Positions 5,761 to 13,744 of a stretch of DNA of 15,675 bases are shown here, piece after piece. The position numbers were made by a program, and so were the translations under genes. Each line of letters begins with the position of its first letter. Positions within the stretch are counted from its first letter, which is position 1. The DNA comes from Lachnospiraceae bacterium. GTDB taxonomy: Bacteria > Bacillota > Clostridia > Lachnospirales > Lachnospiraceae. The notes under the pieces are model-generated. The model saw nothing but the letters and a program-made list of their open reading frames with translations. It was not told where the DNA came from and ran no database searches. Location: NCBI GenBank assembly GCA_900753305.1, contig CAADYR010000048.1, forward strand, positions 1 through 15,675, in the 5' to 3' direction.

Positions 5761-6828
5761 ATGTCAGTCAGAATATTTGCTATGACACATAAGCAATTTG
5801 ATGTGCCCAAAGAAGAATTGTATATACCTATGCATGTGGGGCATGCACAGGCAAAACAGGAATATGGATATTTAGGAGATGATACAGGAGATAACATCTC
5901 GGATCTGAATTGCTACTATGCGGAGCTATCGGGTGTATACTGGGTATGGAAGAATTACACCGAAGCTGATTATGTAGGAATCTGTCACTATCGGAGATTC
6001 CTGACGAATGAGGAAAACAAGGCATTTACACAGGAACAATATGAGGCTTTGTTACAAAAGTATGATCTGATCACAACCAAACAGTTAGAATTGTCTAACT
6101 CATATCATTATGGATTTGGTGCACACCATAAAATAGAAACTCTGGATGAAACAGGGCGGATCATTTCTGAAATTTATCCGGAGTATTATGATAATTTTAT
6201 AGAACTGGTAAATGGCAGCAAAACATATTTTGGAAATATCATGGTTACGTCCAAGGCTTTGTATGATGAGTACTGTGAATGGCTGTTTACAATATTATTT
6301 GAATTACAGAAGCGTATAGATCTGACTTTTGAGGATGATTATCACAGACGTGTATTTGGATTTATTTCCGAATTTCTTTTGCTGGTGTGGGTAAAGACCA
6401 GAGGGCTGAAGGCTTTGGAGTGCAGAGTCGCGATCATTGGTGACAAGACAGAAACCAGAGAAATTAAGGAGAAAATGGCAGAATTCTTTCAGAATAAGGA
6501 TGCTGTCGGTGCCAGAGAGTATTTTAGCAGGTATTTAAAGATAAGACCTGATGTATTGATGGAAGCGTCAGATGTGACAGGTGAATGTAAGTTATGCTTA
6601 CAGGCGGTTTCTGTGGCGAATCTGGAACTGCAGAATTACGGAAGCTGCTACTTGGACAGAATAAATGACTATGCACAGGTAATCAGTTATTTTAGAAAAA
6701 TAAACGATATAGTAGTCAGGCAGCAGATGACTTTGCAGGATCGGAAATGGATCTCACAATATGGAGTCAGCGAGATCGCTCTGCAGGCTGCTGCCAGAAT
6801 CTACGGAGTAACATACGTACCAAGATAA
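5761..6828 (+). CDS. DUF4422 family glycosyltransferase with C-terminal extension
   Basis: Encodes 355 residues. Residues about 3-225 match DUF4422, a glycosyltransferase-like domain common in capsule and exopolysaccharide clusters. Landmarks are the opening VRIFAMTHKQF, the GDDTGDNISDLNCYYAELSG block, WKNYTEADYVGICHYRRF (about 63-80), and RRVFGFISEFLLLVWV (about 196-211). Residues about 230-355 are an extra, mainly helical region beyond the usual domain, perhaps TPR-like (EYFSRYLKIRPDVLMEASD). No signal peptide or membrane segment, so it should act in the cytoplasm on sugar-nucleotide substrates; donor and acceptor are unknown. No other polysaccharide gene is nearby, which is unusual. The next gene, a hybrid histidine kinase, begins 26 nt after its stop and is probably co-transcribed. 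Family assignment is confident, role inferred. Confidence 0.85.
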   Translation: MSVRIFAMTHKQFDVPKEELYIPMHVGHAQAKQEYGYLGDDTGDNISDLNCYYAELSGVYWVWKNYTEADYVGICHYRRFLTNEENKAFTQEQYEALLQKYDLITTKQLELSNSYHYGFGAHHKIETLDETGRIISEIYPEYYDNFIELVNGSKTYFGNIMVTSKALYDEYCEWLFTILFELQKRIDLTFEDDYHRRVFGFISEFLLLVWVKTRGLKALECRVAIIGDKTETREIKEKMAEFFQNKDAVGAREYFSRYLKIRPDVLMEASDVTGECKLCLQAVSVANLELQNYGSCYLDRINDYAQVISYFRKINDIVVRQQMTLQDRKWISQYGVSEIALQAAARIYGVTYVPR

Positions 6829-6854
6829 ATCGATTAAGTGAGGTATCCTGTAAA

Positions 6855-9026
6855 ATGGAAATGATATACGCAATCATAAATATGGCAGGTATGTATATCT
6901 GTTTTGCCTGCTGTATGATCGTAGCGGCACAAAGACCGTCGTATGGACAAAAATATCTTATGATGACCAATGTATGTGCTTTTATTATATCAGTAGCTGA
7001 TGCTTTGGAATTTTTTGCTCATTCCCAGGGAGCTGCTATGGTGGCAGTTAAGATGGCATATGTTGGAAAGATGCATATTATGCTGTTTGCACTGTTGTTC
7101 GTTACAAGTTTTACTCAGGTTGGAATGAACAGAAAGATAGCCTGGGGGCTTGTGTGTTATAATGTTATACTTTTGGCAGCAGTAATGGCAAGTGAACGTA
7201 ATCATTGGTTCTACACATCAATTGATTATAAGATTCTTGAAAGCGGAAGAGGAATACTGGTACTTGGAAAAGGCATCTTTTTCTATGCATGGACAACAGA
7301 AATGCTTGTTGGTGTATGCTGGTATTGTTTTATTGCAATAAAAGGCGGAGTCATGAAAGGAAGCCGGGAAGCAAAAATACGGGGAACGTTGATCTTTATG
7401 GCAGCACTGATGCCTTTGCTGCTTCTGGTCATTTTCATGCTTGGTTTTATGCCGGATTTCGATCCTATGACGTTGGCAGCAACAATCATGTCAGTATGCT
7501 TTCTTATTGCAGTCAAAAGATACGGACTGCTTGATGTTGTCCAGCTTGCACAGGAAAGAGTGTTGGAGGATACCAAGGATGGTCTGATCATTGTAGATGA
7601 TAAACAGATGAATGTTCTCTACGCTAATCCTATGGCAGTTACACTACTTCCACAGATTAAAGAGAACAAAGGCAAAGAAACCATAGAACAGATATTTCAT
7701 GCACAGGAGAATATTCTGGATAAGGACGGAAGACATTATGAGATCCGTATTTCCAGGGTTATGGGAAATGCCAGGGGAACGAAAGAAGTGCAGGCGTATA
7801 TTGCGTGGATTTTTGATATGACATTTATTGACCAGTATACAAGTGAAATGATTCGTTTAAAAGAGGCTTCTGAGCAGGCAAGCATTGCCAAGACCAATTT
7901 TCTTGCACATATGTCCCATGAGATCAGAACACCTATGAATGCCATCGTGGGATATTCCAACATGGCACTGCGTTCACAGGATGAACAGATCATACATAAT
8001 TATCTCAGAAATATCAAAGAGGCTTCAGGAACATTGCTGAATCTGATCAATGAGGTATTGGATATATCCAAGATCGAAAGCGGAAAAATGGAACTGGTCA
8101 ATGTGAATTATTCGTTTGAAGAGCTGATCCATGAACTGCGGTCCATGATGGGGGCACAGGCGGGGAAGGCAGGTCTGGCACTGATCATAGAAATCACAGA
8201 TGATATTCCGCAATGGCTCTATGGGGACAGAGTGAAACTGCAGGAAATACTTACGAATCTGCTTAATAACGGTATCAAATATACCAGGGCAGGAAGCGTA
8301 ACACTGCGTATACAGGTAAGAGAACGTACGCAGGAACATGTTATGCTCCATATAGAAGTCGAGGACACAGGTATTGGTATCGAACAGAAGAATTTCCCTT
8401 ATGTATTTGGCAAATTTGAACAGTTTGACCGTAAGAAAAATTATCAGATAGAGGGAAGTGGTCTGGGACTTTCTATTGTCAAAAGCTTCGTTGAAATGAT
8501 GGGTGGACATATCACTTTTGAAAGTGAATATGGAAAAGGAACCAGATTCATAGCTGATATCTGGCAGGGAATTGGAGAGAAAGAGGAAAGCCCTGAAAAA
8601 GAAGAAGTGATACAGTATGATGAGGGTGTTGAGATCTGCCCGGGTAAGATTTTGATCGTAGATGACAATGATCTGAACTGTGATGTAGCTAAGGGAATCC
8701 TCAGTTCTATGGGAATGGATGCGATCGCGGTACATTCGGCGAGAGAATGTATTACTCTGCTGGAGGAAGGCAGGATATATGATATTATTTTCATGGATCA
8801 TATGATGCCGGAAATGGATGGAGTAGAAGCATTACATGCCATAAGGAAGATGGGTGGAGAAGTATCACAGCTTCCCATTGTTCTGCTTACTGCAAATGCT
8901 GTAAGTGGTGTGAAAGAAGAAATGATAGAAGAAGGCTTTGACGCATTTTTGTCAAAGCCCATAGATATAGATGAATTAAGAAATGTTTTGATACGTTATC
9001 TGGGAGTACGCAGAATGGACAGTTAA
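6855..9026 (+). CDS. Hybrid sensor histidine kinase (7TM, PAS-like, HisKA, HATPase, REC)
   Basis: Encodes 723 residues from ATG at 6855 (MEMIYAIIN), where the first membrane helix begins; the frame is open further upstream but that part overlaps the DUF4422 gene. GAGG lies 12 nt before this ATG, slightly far. Residues 1-222 hold about seven membrane helices (HisKA_7TM type). Residues about 232-330 are PAS-like (LEDTKDGLIIVDDKQMNVLY). HisKA has phospho-acceptor His355 in AHMSHEIRTPMN. The ATPase has N-box Asn468/Asn472, G1 DTGIG (504-508) and G2 GSGLGL (534-539). The C-terminal receiver (about 598-716) has Asp603/Asp604, phospho-Asp648, Thr679 and Lys701. There is no HPt or output domain, so a separate HPt or regulator is expected. 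The signal is unknown. It looks fully active. Confidence 0.93.
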   Translation: MEMIYAIINMAGMYICFACCMIVAAQRPSYGQKYLMMTNVCAFIISVADALEFFAHSQGAAMVAVKMAYVGKMHIMLFALLFVTSFTQVGMNRKIAWGLVCYNVILLAAVMASERNHWFYTSIDYKILESGRGILVLGKGIFFYAWTTEMLVGVCWYCFIAIKGGVMKGSREAKIRGTLIFMAALMPLLLLVIFMLGFMPDFDPMTLAATIMSVCFLIAVKRYGLLDVVQLAQERVLEDTKDGLIIVDDKQMNVLYANPMAVTLLPQIKENKGKETIEQIFHAQENILDKDGRHYEIRISRVMGNARGTKEVQAYIAWIFDMTFIDQYTSEMIRLKEASEQASIAKTNFLAHMSHEIRTPMNAIVGYSNMALRSQDEQIIHNYLRNIKEASGTLLNLINEVLDISKIESGKMELVNVNYSFEELIHELRSMMGAQAGKAGLALIIEITDDIPQWLYGDRVKLQEILTNLLNNGIKYTRAGSVTLRIQVRERTQEHVMLHIEVEDTGIGIEQKNFPYVFGKFEQFDRKKNYQIEGSGLGLSIVKSFVEMMGGHITFESEYGKGTRFIADIWQGIGEKEESPEKEEVIQYDEGVEICPGKILIVDDNDLNCDVAKGILSSMGMDAIAVHSARECITLLEEGRIYDIIFMDHMMPEMDGVEALHAIRKMGGEVSQLPIVLLTANAVSGVKEEMIEEGFDAFLSKPIDIDELRNVLIRYLGVRRMDS

Positions 9027-9754
9027 TCGTGGCGTTCTTCCATGTTATCATAGGTTTCGCAGAAGCGCGCCGAGAAGGAAGGTTCTTCATTGCCTGCATA
9101 GAGGTGGGAAATATCACCAAAACTGCTGACACGGAAGATTGCTGTTCCTTTTCGGCGTTCTTCTGTATAAACAGTAGTTACAGAAGTAGGCGCAGCAGCC
9201 GTATGATGCCACAGAAGCATGGGCGAAATATTCATCAGGTGACTGAGCAGGACACATTCCAGACCAAAATGGCAGAAAAAGACGATAGTATCACGATTGG
9301 GCTTTTCTACACGATAAATGTCATTTTCACGGACATAACCATGTTCTGCAAGCAGTTTGTCCAGATTTGATGTGACCCATCTATATTCTTCATCAACCTT
9401 GCCTTCTTTCATGACCGGCTGGTTCATCCATAGATCACGACGGTAGAATTCTTCAATTTCTGTCCAGTCCTGCGGAAGCCAGTCCCATGAGATCATTCTT
9501 CGGTCAGTTACATCCGGGCGCATGATGGTAGGCGCAAATTCACGCAGCCAGTCACACTCGGTAGCTTTGCGGTTCATTTTTCTGAGGGTGCAGGAAGCGG
9601 TAGCTTTTGCACGTCCAAGGGGCGATACGTAGAAGTCTTTGACATCCATTTTGGCAATTCTGTCCGAGAGAAGTTCTGCTTCACACCATCCCTTTGGAGT
9701 CAGGGAATCATTTTCATAATCCGGATCACCATGTCGTATAATCAATAATCGCAT
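9023..9754 (-). CDS. Histidine phosphatase superfamily protein (phosphoglycerate mutase-like)
   Basis: Encodes 243 residues. The catalytic RHG is at 7-9 (LLIIRHGDPDY), followed by SPLGRAKATA with Arg48, LREF with Glu72 as probable acid, and FFCHFG with the second catalytic His162. All four core residues of the superfamily are present, so it should be an active phosphatase working through phospho-His8. Residues about 80-150, including an unusual Trp-rich stretch (WDWLPQDW), form the variable cap that sets specificity, so the substrate is unknown. The start has GAGGA 7 nt upstream. Its stop codon overlaps the stop of the convergent hybrid kinase by 4 nt. It diverges from the GH35 gene. No signal peptide; cytoplasmic. 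Not a housekeeping phosphoglycerate mutase by sequence pattern. Confidence 0.88.
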   Translation of the reverse strand: MRLLIIRHGDPDYENDSLTPKGWCEAELLSDRIAKMDVKDFYVSPLGRAKATASCTLRKMNRKATECDWLREFAPTIMRPDVTDRRMISWDWLPQDWTEIEEFYRRDLWMNQPVMKEGKVDEEYRWVTSNLDKLLAEHGYVRENDIYRVEKPNRDTIVFFCHFGLECVLLSHLMNISPMLLWHHTAAAPTSVTTVYTEERRKGTAIFRVSSFGDISHLYAGNEEPSFSARFCETYDNMEERHD

Positions 9755-9788
9755 AAGTCATTCCTCTTTTCCTTTTTTATTTTAGTGT

Positions 9789-9817
9789 ATCATATATTTT
9801 ATCAGGTTAAAATGCAA
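9789..9817 (-). promoter_or_regulatory. Predicted promoter of the histidine phosphatase gene
   Basis: On the minus strand TTGCAT (9817-9812), a 17-nt spacer and TATGAT (9794-9789) make a plausible sigma-A promoter about 35 nt upstream of the ATG at 9754. Confidence 0.55.
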
Positions 9818-9843
9818 AAGTATTTTTTCGTGCATGATATCCG

Positions 9844-9872
9844 TTGGTAAACAGGAAGATATCTGATATAAT
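9844..9872 (+). promoter_or_regulatory. Predicted extended -10 promoter of the GH35-M32 operon
   Basis: TTGGTA (9844-9849), a 17-nt spacer and a perfect TATAAT (9867-9872) preceded by TGA, i.e. an extended -10. Transcription would begin near 9879, about 44 nt before the chosen GH35 start. This places the apparent upstream ATG at 9881 at the transcript edge and supports the later start at 9923. Confidence 0.75.
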
Positions 9873-9922
9873 CAAATAGTATGGGATTTATGGGAAAATA
9901 TAAGAGAAGGAAGGATAAGATC

Positions 9923-12142
9923 ATGCATATTTTGATAGAAAAAGAACAGACACCCAAGCCTGTGAAAGCGATGGGAGGCAAAGATAAGCAGGGAAATGAA
10001 TATGGCGCTAACAGCAGATATCTGACCAGAAATGGCAAGGCAATATTGCCGGTCATGGGAGAATTTCATTTCTCCAGATGGATGCCCGTGGAATGGAAAG
10101 AAGCAATTTTAAAAATGCGTGCGGGTGGTGTGGATATTCTGGCTACTTATGTATTCTGGAACCATCATGAGGAGCGCAAAGGAGAATGGGATTTTACGGG
10201 GTGCAGAGATATCAGGGCTTTTCTGGATACCTGCAGGGAACTGGAGATGCCGGTATGGCTCAGAATCGGACCATGGGCACACGGAGAAGCGAGAAATGGA
10301 GGCTTTCCTGACTGGCTGGTAAAAGAACTGGGGCATAATGGATTAGATTATATAGAAGGTGCTTCAAAAGAACATGAAACAAGGACAAATGATGAACTTT
10401 ACATGAAGTATGTGAGAAATTTCTGGACGAAGCTTGCCAGCCAGGTGCAGGGGGAAATGTGCAAAGATGGTGGGCCTGTCATTGGAGTACAGCTCGAGAA
10501 CGAGTACTGTCACGCAGGAGGACCGGTTGATAAGAGCCGAGGCATAGAGCACATGAAGGCTTTGAAAAAGCTTGCATTGGAACTGGGATTTGAAGTGCCA
10601 TATTATACAGCTACAGGCTGGGGTGGAGCGATTGTCCTGGAAGGAGAAACTTTACCTGTCCTGGGTGGTTACGTTGATGCACCATGGGCTGGGCATATTC
10701 ATGAAATGCCTGCATGTGAGAATTTCCTGATGATGCCCTTCAGACAGGATGAAAATATTGGAGCTGATCTGGCGATCGACCAGGGGGCTGACTGCACTTT
10801 CTCCAAAGAGAACAATCCGTATCTGACGGCAGAGCTTGGGGGAGGATTGCAGGTAACAGCACTCAGAAGAACATATCCATATGCAGAGGATATTCAGACA
10901 CAGGCACTGTGCATGCTGGGAGCAGGTGCAAATCTCCTGGGGTATTACATGTATCATGGTGGTGTGAATCCGGATGGGAAGGACACTACCCTGCAGGAGG
11001 CAAGGGAAACAGGATATTTTAACGATCTTCCTGCCAAAAGTTATGACTTTCAGACCTGTATACGTGAATCCGGATTATTGGGAGAGAGTTATCATAAGTT
11101 AAAAATGCTGCATTTGATGATACATGCTTTTGAACAGGAACTGGCAGCAGCAGTTGCTTTCTTCCCTGAGGAACAGCCACAGAACGCTGAAGATATGACA
11201 ACACCCCGTATCAGTGTACGCTATAATTATGAGACAAAGGGTGGATTCCTTTTTGTAAACAATCATCAGAGATTACGTCATATGGCGCCCATAAAAGGCA
11301 TGGATGTTGAACTGGAAGGAATTGGAGAGATGCCTTTTACTCTCTCTGACATAAGTTGTGGGACAGATCAGTGTGCAGTGATTCCCTTTGGACTACAGAT
11401 GGGAGAATGCAGACTGCTTCGTACGAATGCTTCACTGCTTACCAGAGTGGGAAGCAGATATTTTTTCTACCGTAATGAAGAAGGTGTAAAACCATATTTT
11501 GAATATGAAGATGCGGCATATGATAATGTAGTAGTGCTTGATCACAGAGAGGCACAGCATGCATATGCGTTTGGAAATCGTCTTTATATAACAGAATGCC
11601 CATTGTTCATGCAGGATGGTGCATTATATCTGTTAGCAGGTGAAGAAGAGGAGTGTATACGGATTTATGAAGAAAATGGGGAACCGGTAGATATGTATGT
11701 GCTTCCACCTGAAATAATGACACATGTGTCAGCTAATGTAAAGGAAAACAGTGATACACAATTACCGGAGTATGCAGTGCAGGGTATATTAGAACAGGAA
11801 AAGATTCATAATGTATGTAAGGTATATGAATTACAGCTTAATTATGATAAAGTAAGAGGAGAATATGCAGACGAAGATTCACAGGATTATCTGCATGAAA
11901 TATATCTGACATTGGATTTTGGCGGAAACAGGGCGCAGCTTTATCAGGATGGTAAACTTATAACAGACTGGTTCTCAAACGGTGAGGACTGGACAGTCGC
12001 ATTGAAACGATATGGTTACCCTCAGAATCTGACAATGATCGTATATCCTTATGAAGAGGACGTATACTATGATCTGCCGCCCAGAAAAGGATGTGAACTG
12101 CATCATGCATCTGCAAAGGCAATGTATCAATTAGAAGTATAG
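9923..12142 (+). CDS. Glycoside hydrolase family 35 beta-galactosidase, cytoplasmic
   Basis: Encodes 739 residues from ATG at 9923 (MHILIEKEQ), chosen for GGAAGGA 7 nt upstream; a longer frame from 9881 would begin at the predicted transcription start. The TIM barrel fills about residues 28-330: GEFHFSRWMPVEWKE (46-60), WLRIGPWAHGEARNGGFPDW (112-131), the acid/base Glu194 in QLENEY, and the nucleophile Glu304 in TAELGGG. C-terminal beta domains follow. GH35 enzymes remove terminal beta-galactose, and some act on other beta-linked units. There is no signal peptide, so the substrate must be imported; no transporter is encoded in the window. It heads a two-gene operon with an M32 carboxypeptidase 22 nt downstream. 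Family is confident, exact glycan unknown. Confidence 0.9.
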   Translation: MHILIEKEQTPKPVKAMGGKDKQGNEYGANSRYLTRNGKAILPVMGEFHFSRWMPVEWKEAILKMRAGGVDILATYVFWNHHEERKGEWDFTGCRDIRAFLDTCRELEMPVWLRIGPWAHGEARNGGFPDWLVKELGHNGLDYIEGASKEHETRTNDELYMKYVRNFWTKLASQVQGEMCKDGGPVIGVQLENEYCHAGGPVDKSRGIEHMKALKKLALELGFEVPYYTATGWGGAIVLEGETLPVLGGYVDAPWAGHIHEMPACENFLMMPFRQDENIGADLAIDQGADCTFSKENNPYLTAELGGGLQVTALRRTYPYAEDIQTQALCMLGAGANLLGYYMYHGGVNPDGKDTTLQEARETGYFNDLPAKSYDFQTCIRESGLLGESYHKLKMLHLMIHAFEQELAAAVAFFPEEQPQNAEDMTTPRISVRYNYETKGGFLFVNNHQRLRHMAPIKGMDVELEGIGEMPFTLSDISCGTDQCAVIPFGLQMGECRLLRTNASLLTRVGSRYFFYRNEEGVKPYFEYEDAAYDNVVVLDHREAQHAYAFGNRLYITECPLFMQDGALYLLAGEEEECIRIYEENGEPVDMYVLPPEIMTHVSANVKENSDTQLPEYAVQGILEQEKIHNVCKVYELQLNYDKVRGEYADEDSQDYLHEIYLTLDFGGNRAQLYQDGKLITDWFSNGEDWTVALKRYGYPQNLTMIVYPYEEDVYYDLPPRKGCELHHASAKAMYQLEV

Positions 12143-12164
12143 TTTATGGAGGATTAATATCAGC

Positions 12165-13667
12165 ATGAGCAATGCAACAGTAGAAAATTTAAAACAGTAT
12201 CTGGAGAAGATGAATCAATATGAGCATGTTATGACCTTGCTTAACTGGGATATGGAAACAACGATGCCAAAACTTGGATTTGAAGGACATGCCAGAGCAT
12301 TAACGTATTTTTCTACAGAACTGTTCAAATTATCAAAAACAGAAGAACTGGGAAAAATGCTTGAGGAATTATCAAGTCCGAAGGAATATGAAAAATTGAA
12401 TGACATGTGGAAATTTGTCGTGAAACGTATGAAGCGTGACTATGATGAAAGCAGAAGAATTCCACAGGATTTCTTTGAACAGTTCGTACAGGCAAAGTCA
12501 GAGTCGGGAAATGCGTGGAAAGAAGCAAAGCGTGCTTCCGATTTCTCAATTTATGCACCACACCTTGAAAAAGTCATAGAAATGACGAAAAAGATGGCAG
12601 AATATACCAACCCGGGAGAAGAAGTATATAATGTATTGCTGAATCAGTATGAAGAGGGAATGGATTCTGATACGATCGACAGGCTGTTTGATGATCTGAA
12701 GCGTGAACTGGCACCGTTTGTTAAGAAAGTGTTGGCTGCAAAACAGCCGGATGATTCCAGATTCAAAGGTAAGTATGAGATTGAAGAACAGAAGAAAGTG
12801 CAGAAAATGCTGCTTGATTATATCGGATTTGACTGGGAGGCAGGCACTGTAGGAGAAACAGAGCATCCATTCACATTGAATTTCTCTTCAAAGGATGTAC
12901 GTGTAACAAATCATTACTATGAGAAAGATGCGCTCAGTGCAATGTATTCTGCAATTCATGAGGGTGGGCATGCAATTTTTGAACAGCATGTAAATCCTGA
13001 TTTTGACGGAACAGTAGCAGGAAGCTGCAGGTATTGTGGTATTCATGAGAGTCAGTCCCGTTTCTATGAAAATATTCTAGGCAGAAATAAGAATTTCTGG
13101 ATACCGATTTATGAAAAACTGGGAACATTGCTGCCTAAATTCAAAGAAATCAGCCTGGATGAGTTTTACCATGAAATCAATCATGTCAGAAACAGTCTGA
13201 TCCGTACTGATGCAGATGAACTGACCTATTGTTTCCATATCATTATCCGTTATGAACTTGAAAAGGCAATATTCCGTGATGGAGTATCTGTATCAGAACT
13301 ACCTAAGATGTGGAATGATAAGATGCAGGAATATTTACAGATCACGCCATCCAATGATGCAGAAGGAATCCTGCAGGATATGCACTGGTCAGACGGTTCC
13401 TTTGGATACTTCCCATCTTATCTGCTTGGAAATATTTATGATGGTATGTATTTGGAAGAAATCACAAAAGAACTGGGTGATGTAGATACAATTCTCCGCG
13501 AGGGCAGGATCAGTGAGATCACCAGATGGCTCAATGAGAAGATTCATCAGTATGGAAGTACACGTCTGCCTAAAGAGGTAATAGAAAAGGTGTGCGGCAG
13601 AGAAGTCAGTGCGCAGCCTTTGATTAAGTATTTTAAAGAAAAATATACGGAAATTTACAATTTATAA
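12165..13667 (+). CDS. M32 family metallocarboxypeptidase (carboxypeptidase Taq type)
   Basis: Encodes 500 residues, the standard M32 length. All the family motifs are present: HPF (234-236), a DVRVT box (244-248), zinc-binding HEGGH at 265-269, GIHESQSRFYEN with third ligand Glu295, LIRTDADELTY, and EGILQDMHWSDGSFGYFPSY near the C-terminus. M32 enzymes remove C-terminal residues from peptides with broad specificity, usually sparing those preceding proline, and act in the cytoplasm; no signal peptide is seen. It begins 22 nt after the beta-galactosidase stop with GGAGG 12 nt before the ATG, a somewhat long spacing. A strong terminator follows, so it ends the operon. Co-expression with a galactosidase hints at handling of imported glycopeptides, but that is speculative. 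Confidence 0.95.
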   Translation: MSNATVENLKQYLEKMNQYEHVMTLLNWDMETTMPKLGFEGHARALTYFSTELFKLSKTEELGKMLEELSSPKEYEKLNDMWKFVVKRMKRDYDESRRIPQDFFEQFVQAKSESGNAWKEAKRASDFSIYAPHLEKVIEMTKKMAEYTNPGEEVYNVLLNQYEEGMDSDTIDRLFDDLKRELAPFVKKVLAAKQPDDSRFKGKYEIEEQKKVQKMLLDYIGFDWEAGTVGETEHPFTLNFSSKDVRVTNHYYEKDALSAMYSAIHEGGHAIFEQHVNPDFDGTVAGSCRYCGIHESQSRFYENILGRNKNFWIPIYEKLGTLLPKFKEISLDEFYHEINHVRNSLIRTDADELTYCFHIIIRYELEKAIFRDGVSVSELPKMWNDKMQEYLQITPSNDAEGILQDMHWSDGSFGYFPSYLLGNIYDGMYLEEITKELGDVDTILREGRISEITRWLNEKIHQYGSTRLPKEVIEKVCGREVSAQPLIKYFKEKYTEIYNL

Positions 13668-13671
13668 CAGG

Positions 13672-13710
13672 AAAAGGACACGATGTAAATGGATATCGTG
13701 TCCTTTTTTT
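13672..13710 (+). terminator. Rho-independent terminator after the M32 gene
   Basis: A perfect 13-bp stem (AAAAGGACACGAT at 13672-13684 with ATCGTGTCCTTTT at 13695-13707), a 10-nt loop, and seven T residues at 13704-13710. It starts 5 nt after the M32 stop. The minus strand has only four T residues after the stem, so bidirectional use, for the convergent lipoprotein gene, is possible but weaker. Confidence 0.93.
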
Positions 13711-13744
13711 AAAGTTAAAGAAGGAATTACATGAAAGATATAAA

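Noticed and set aside
8025..8801. 258-residue open frame on the minus strand inside the hybrid kinase
   Set aside because: It lies wholly antisense to conserved HisKA, ATPase and receiver motifs and shows no recognisable domain or ribosome binding site.
9881..9922. N-terminal extension of the beta-galactosidase (start at 9881)
   Set aside because: The ATG is at the predicted transcription start with no ribosome binding site; the ATG at 9923 has a strong one.
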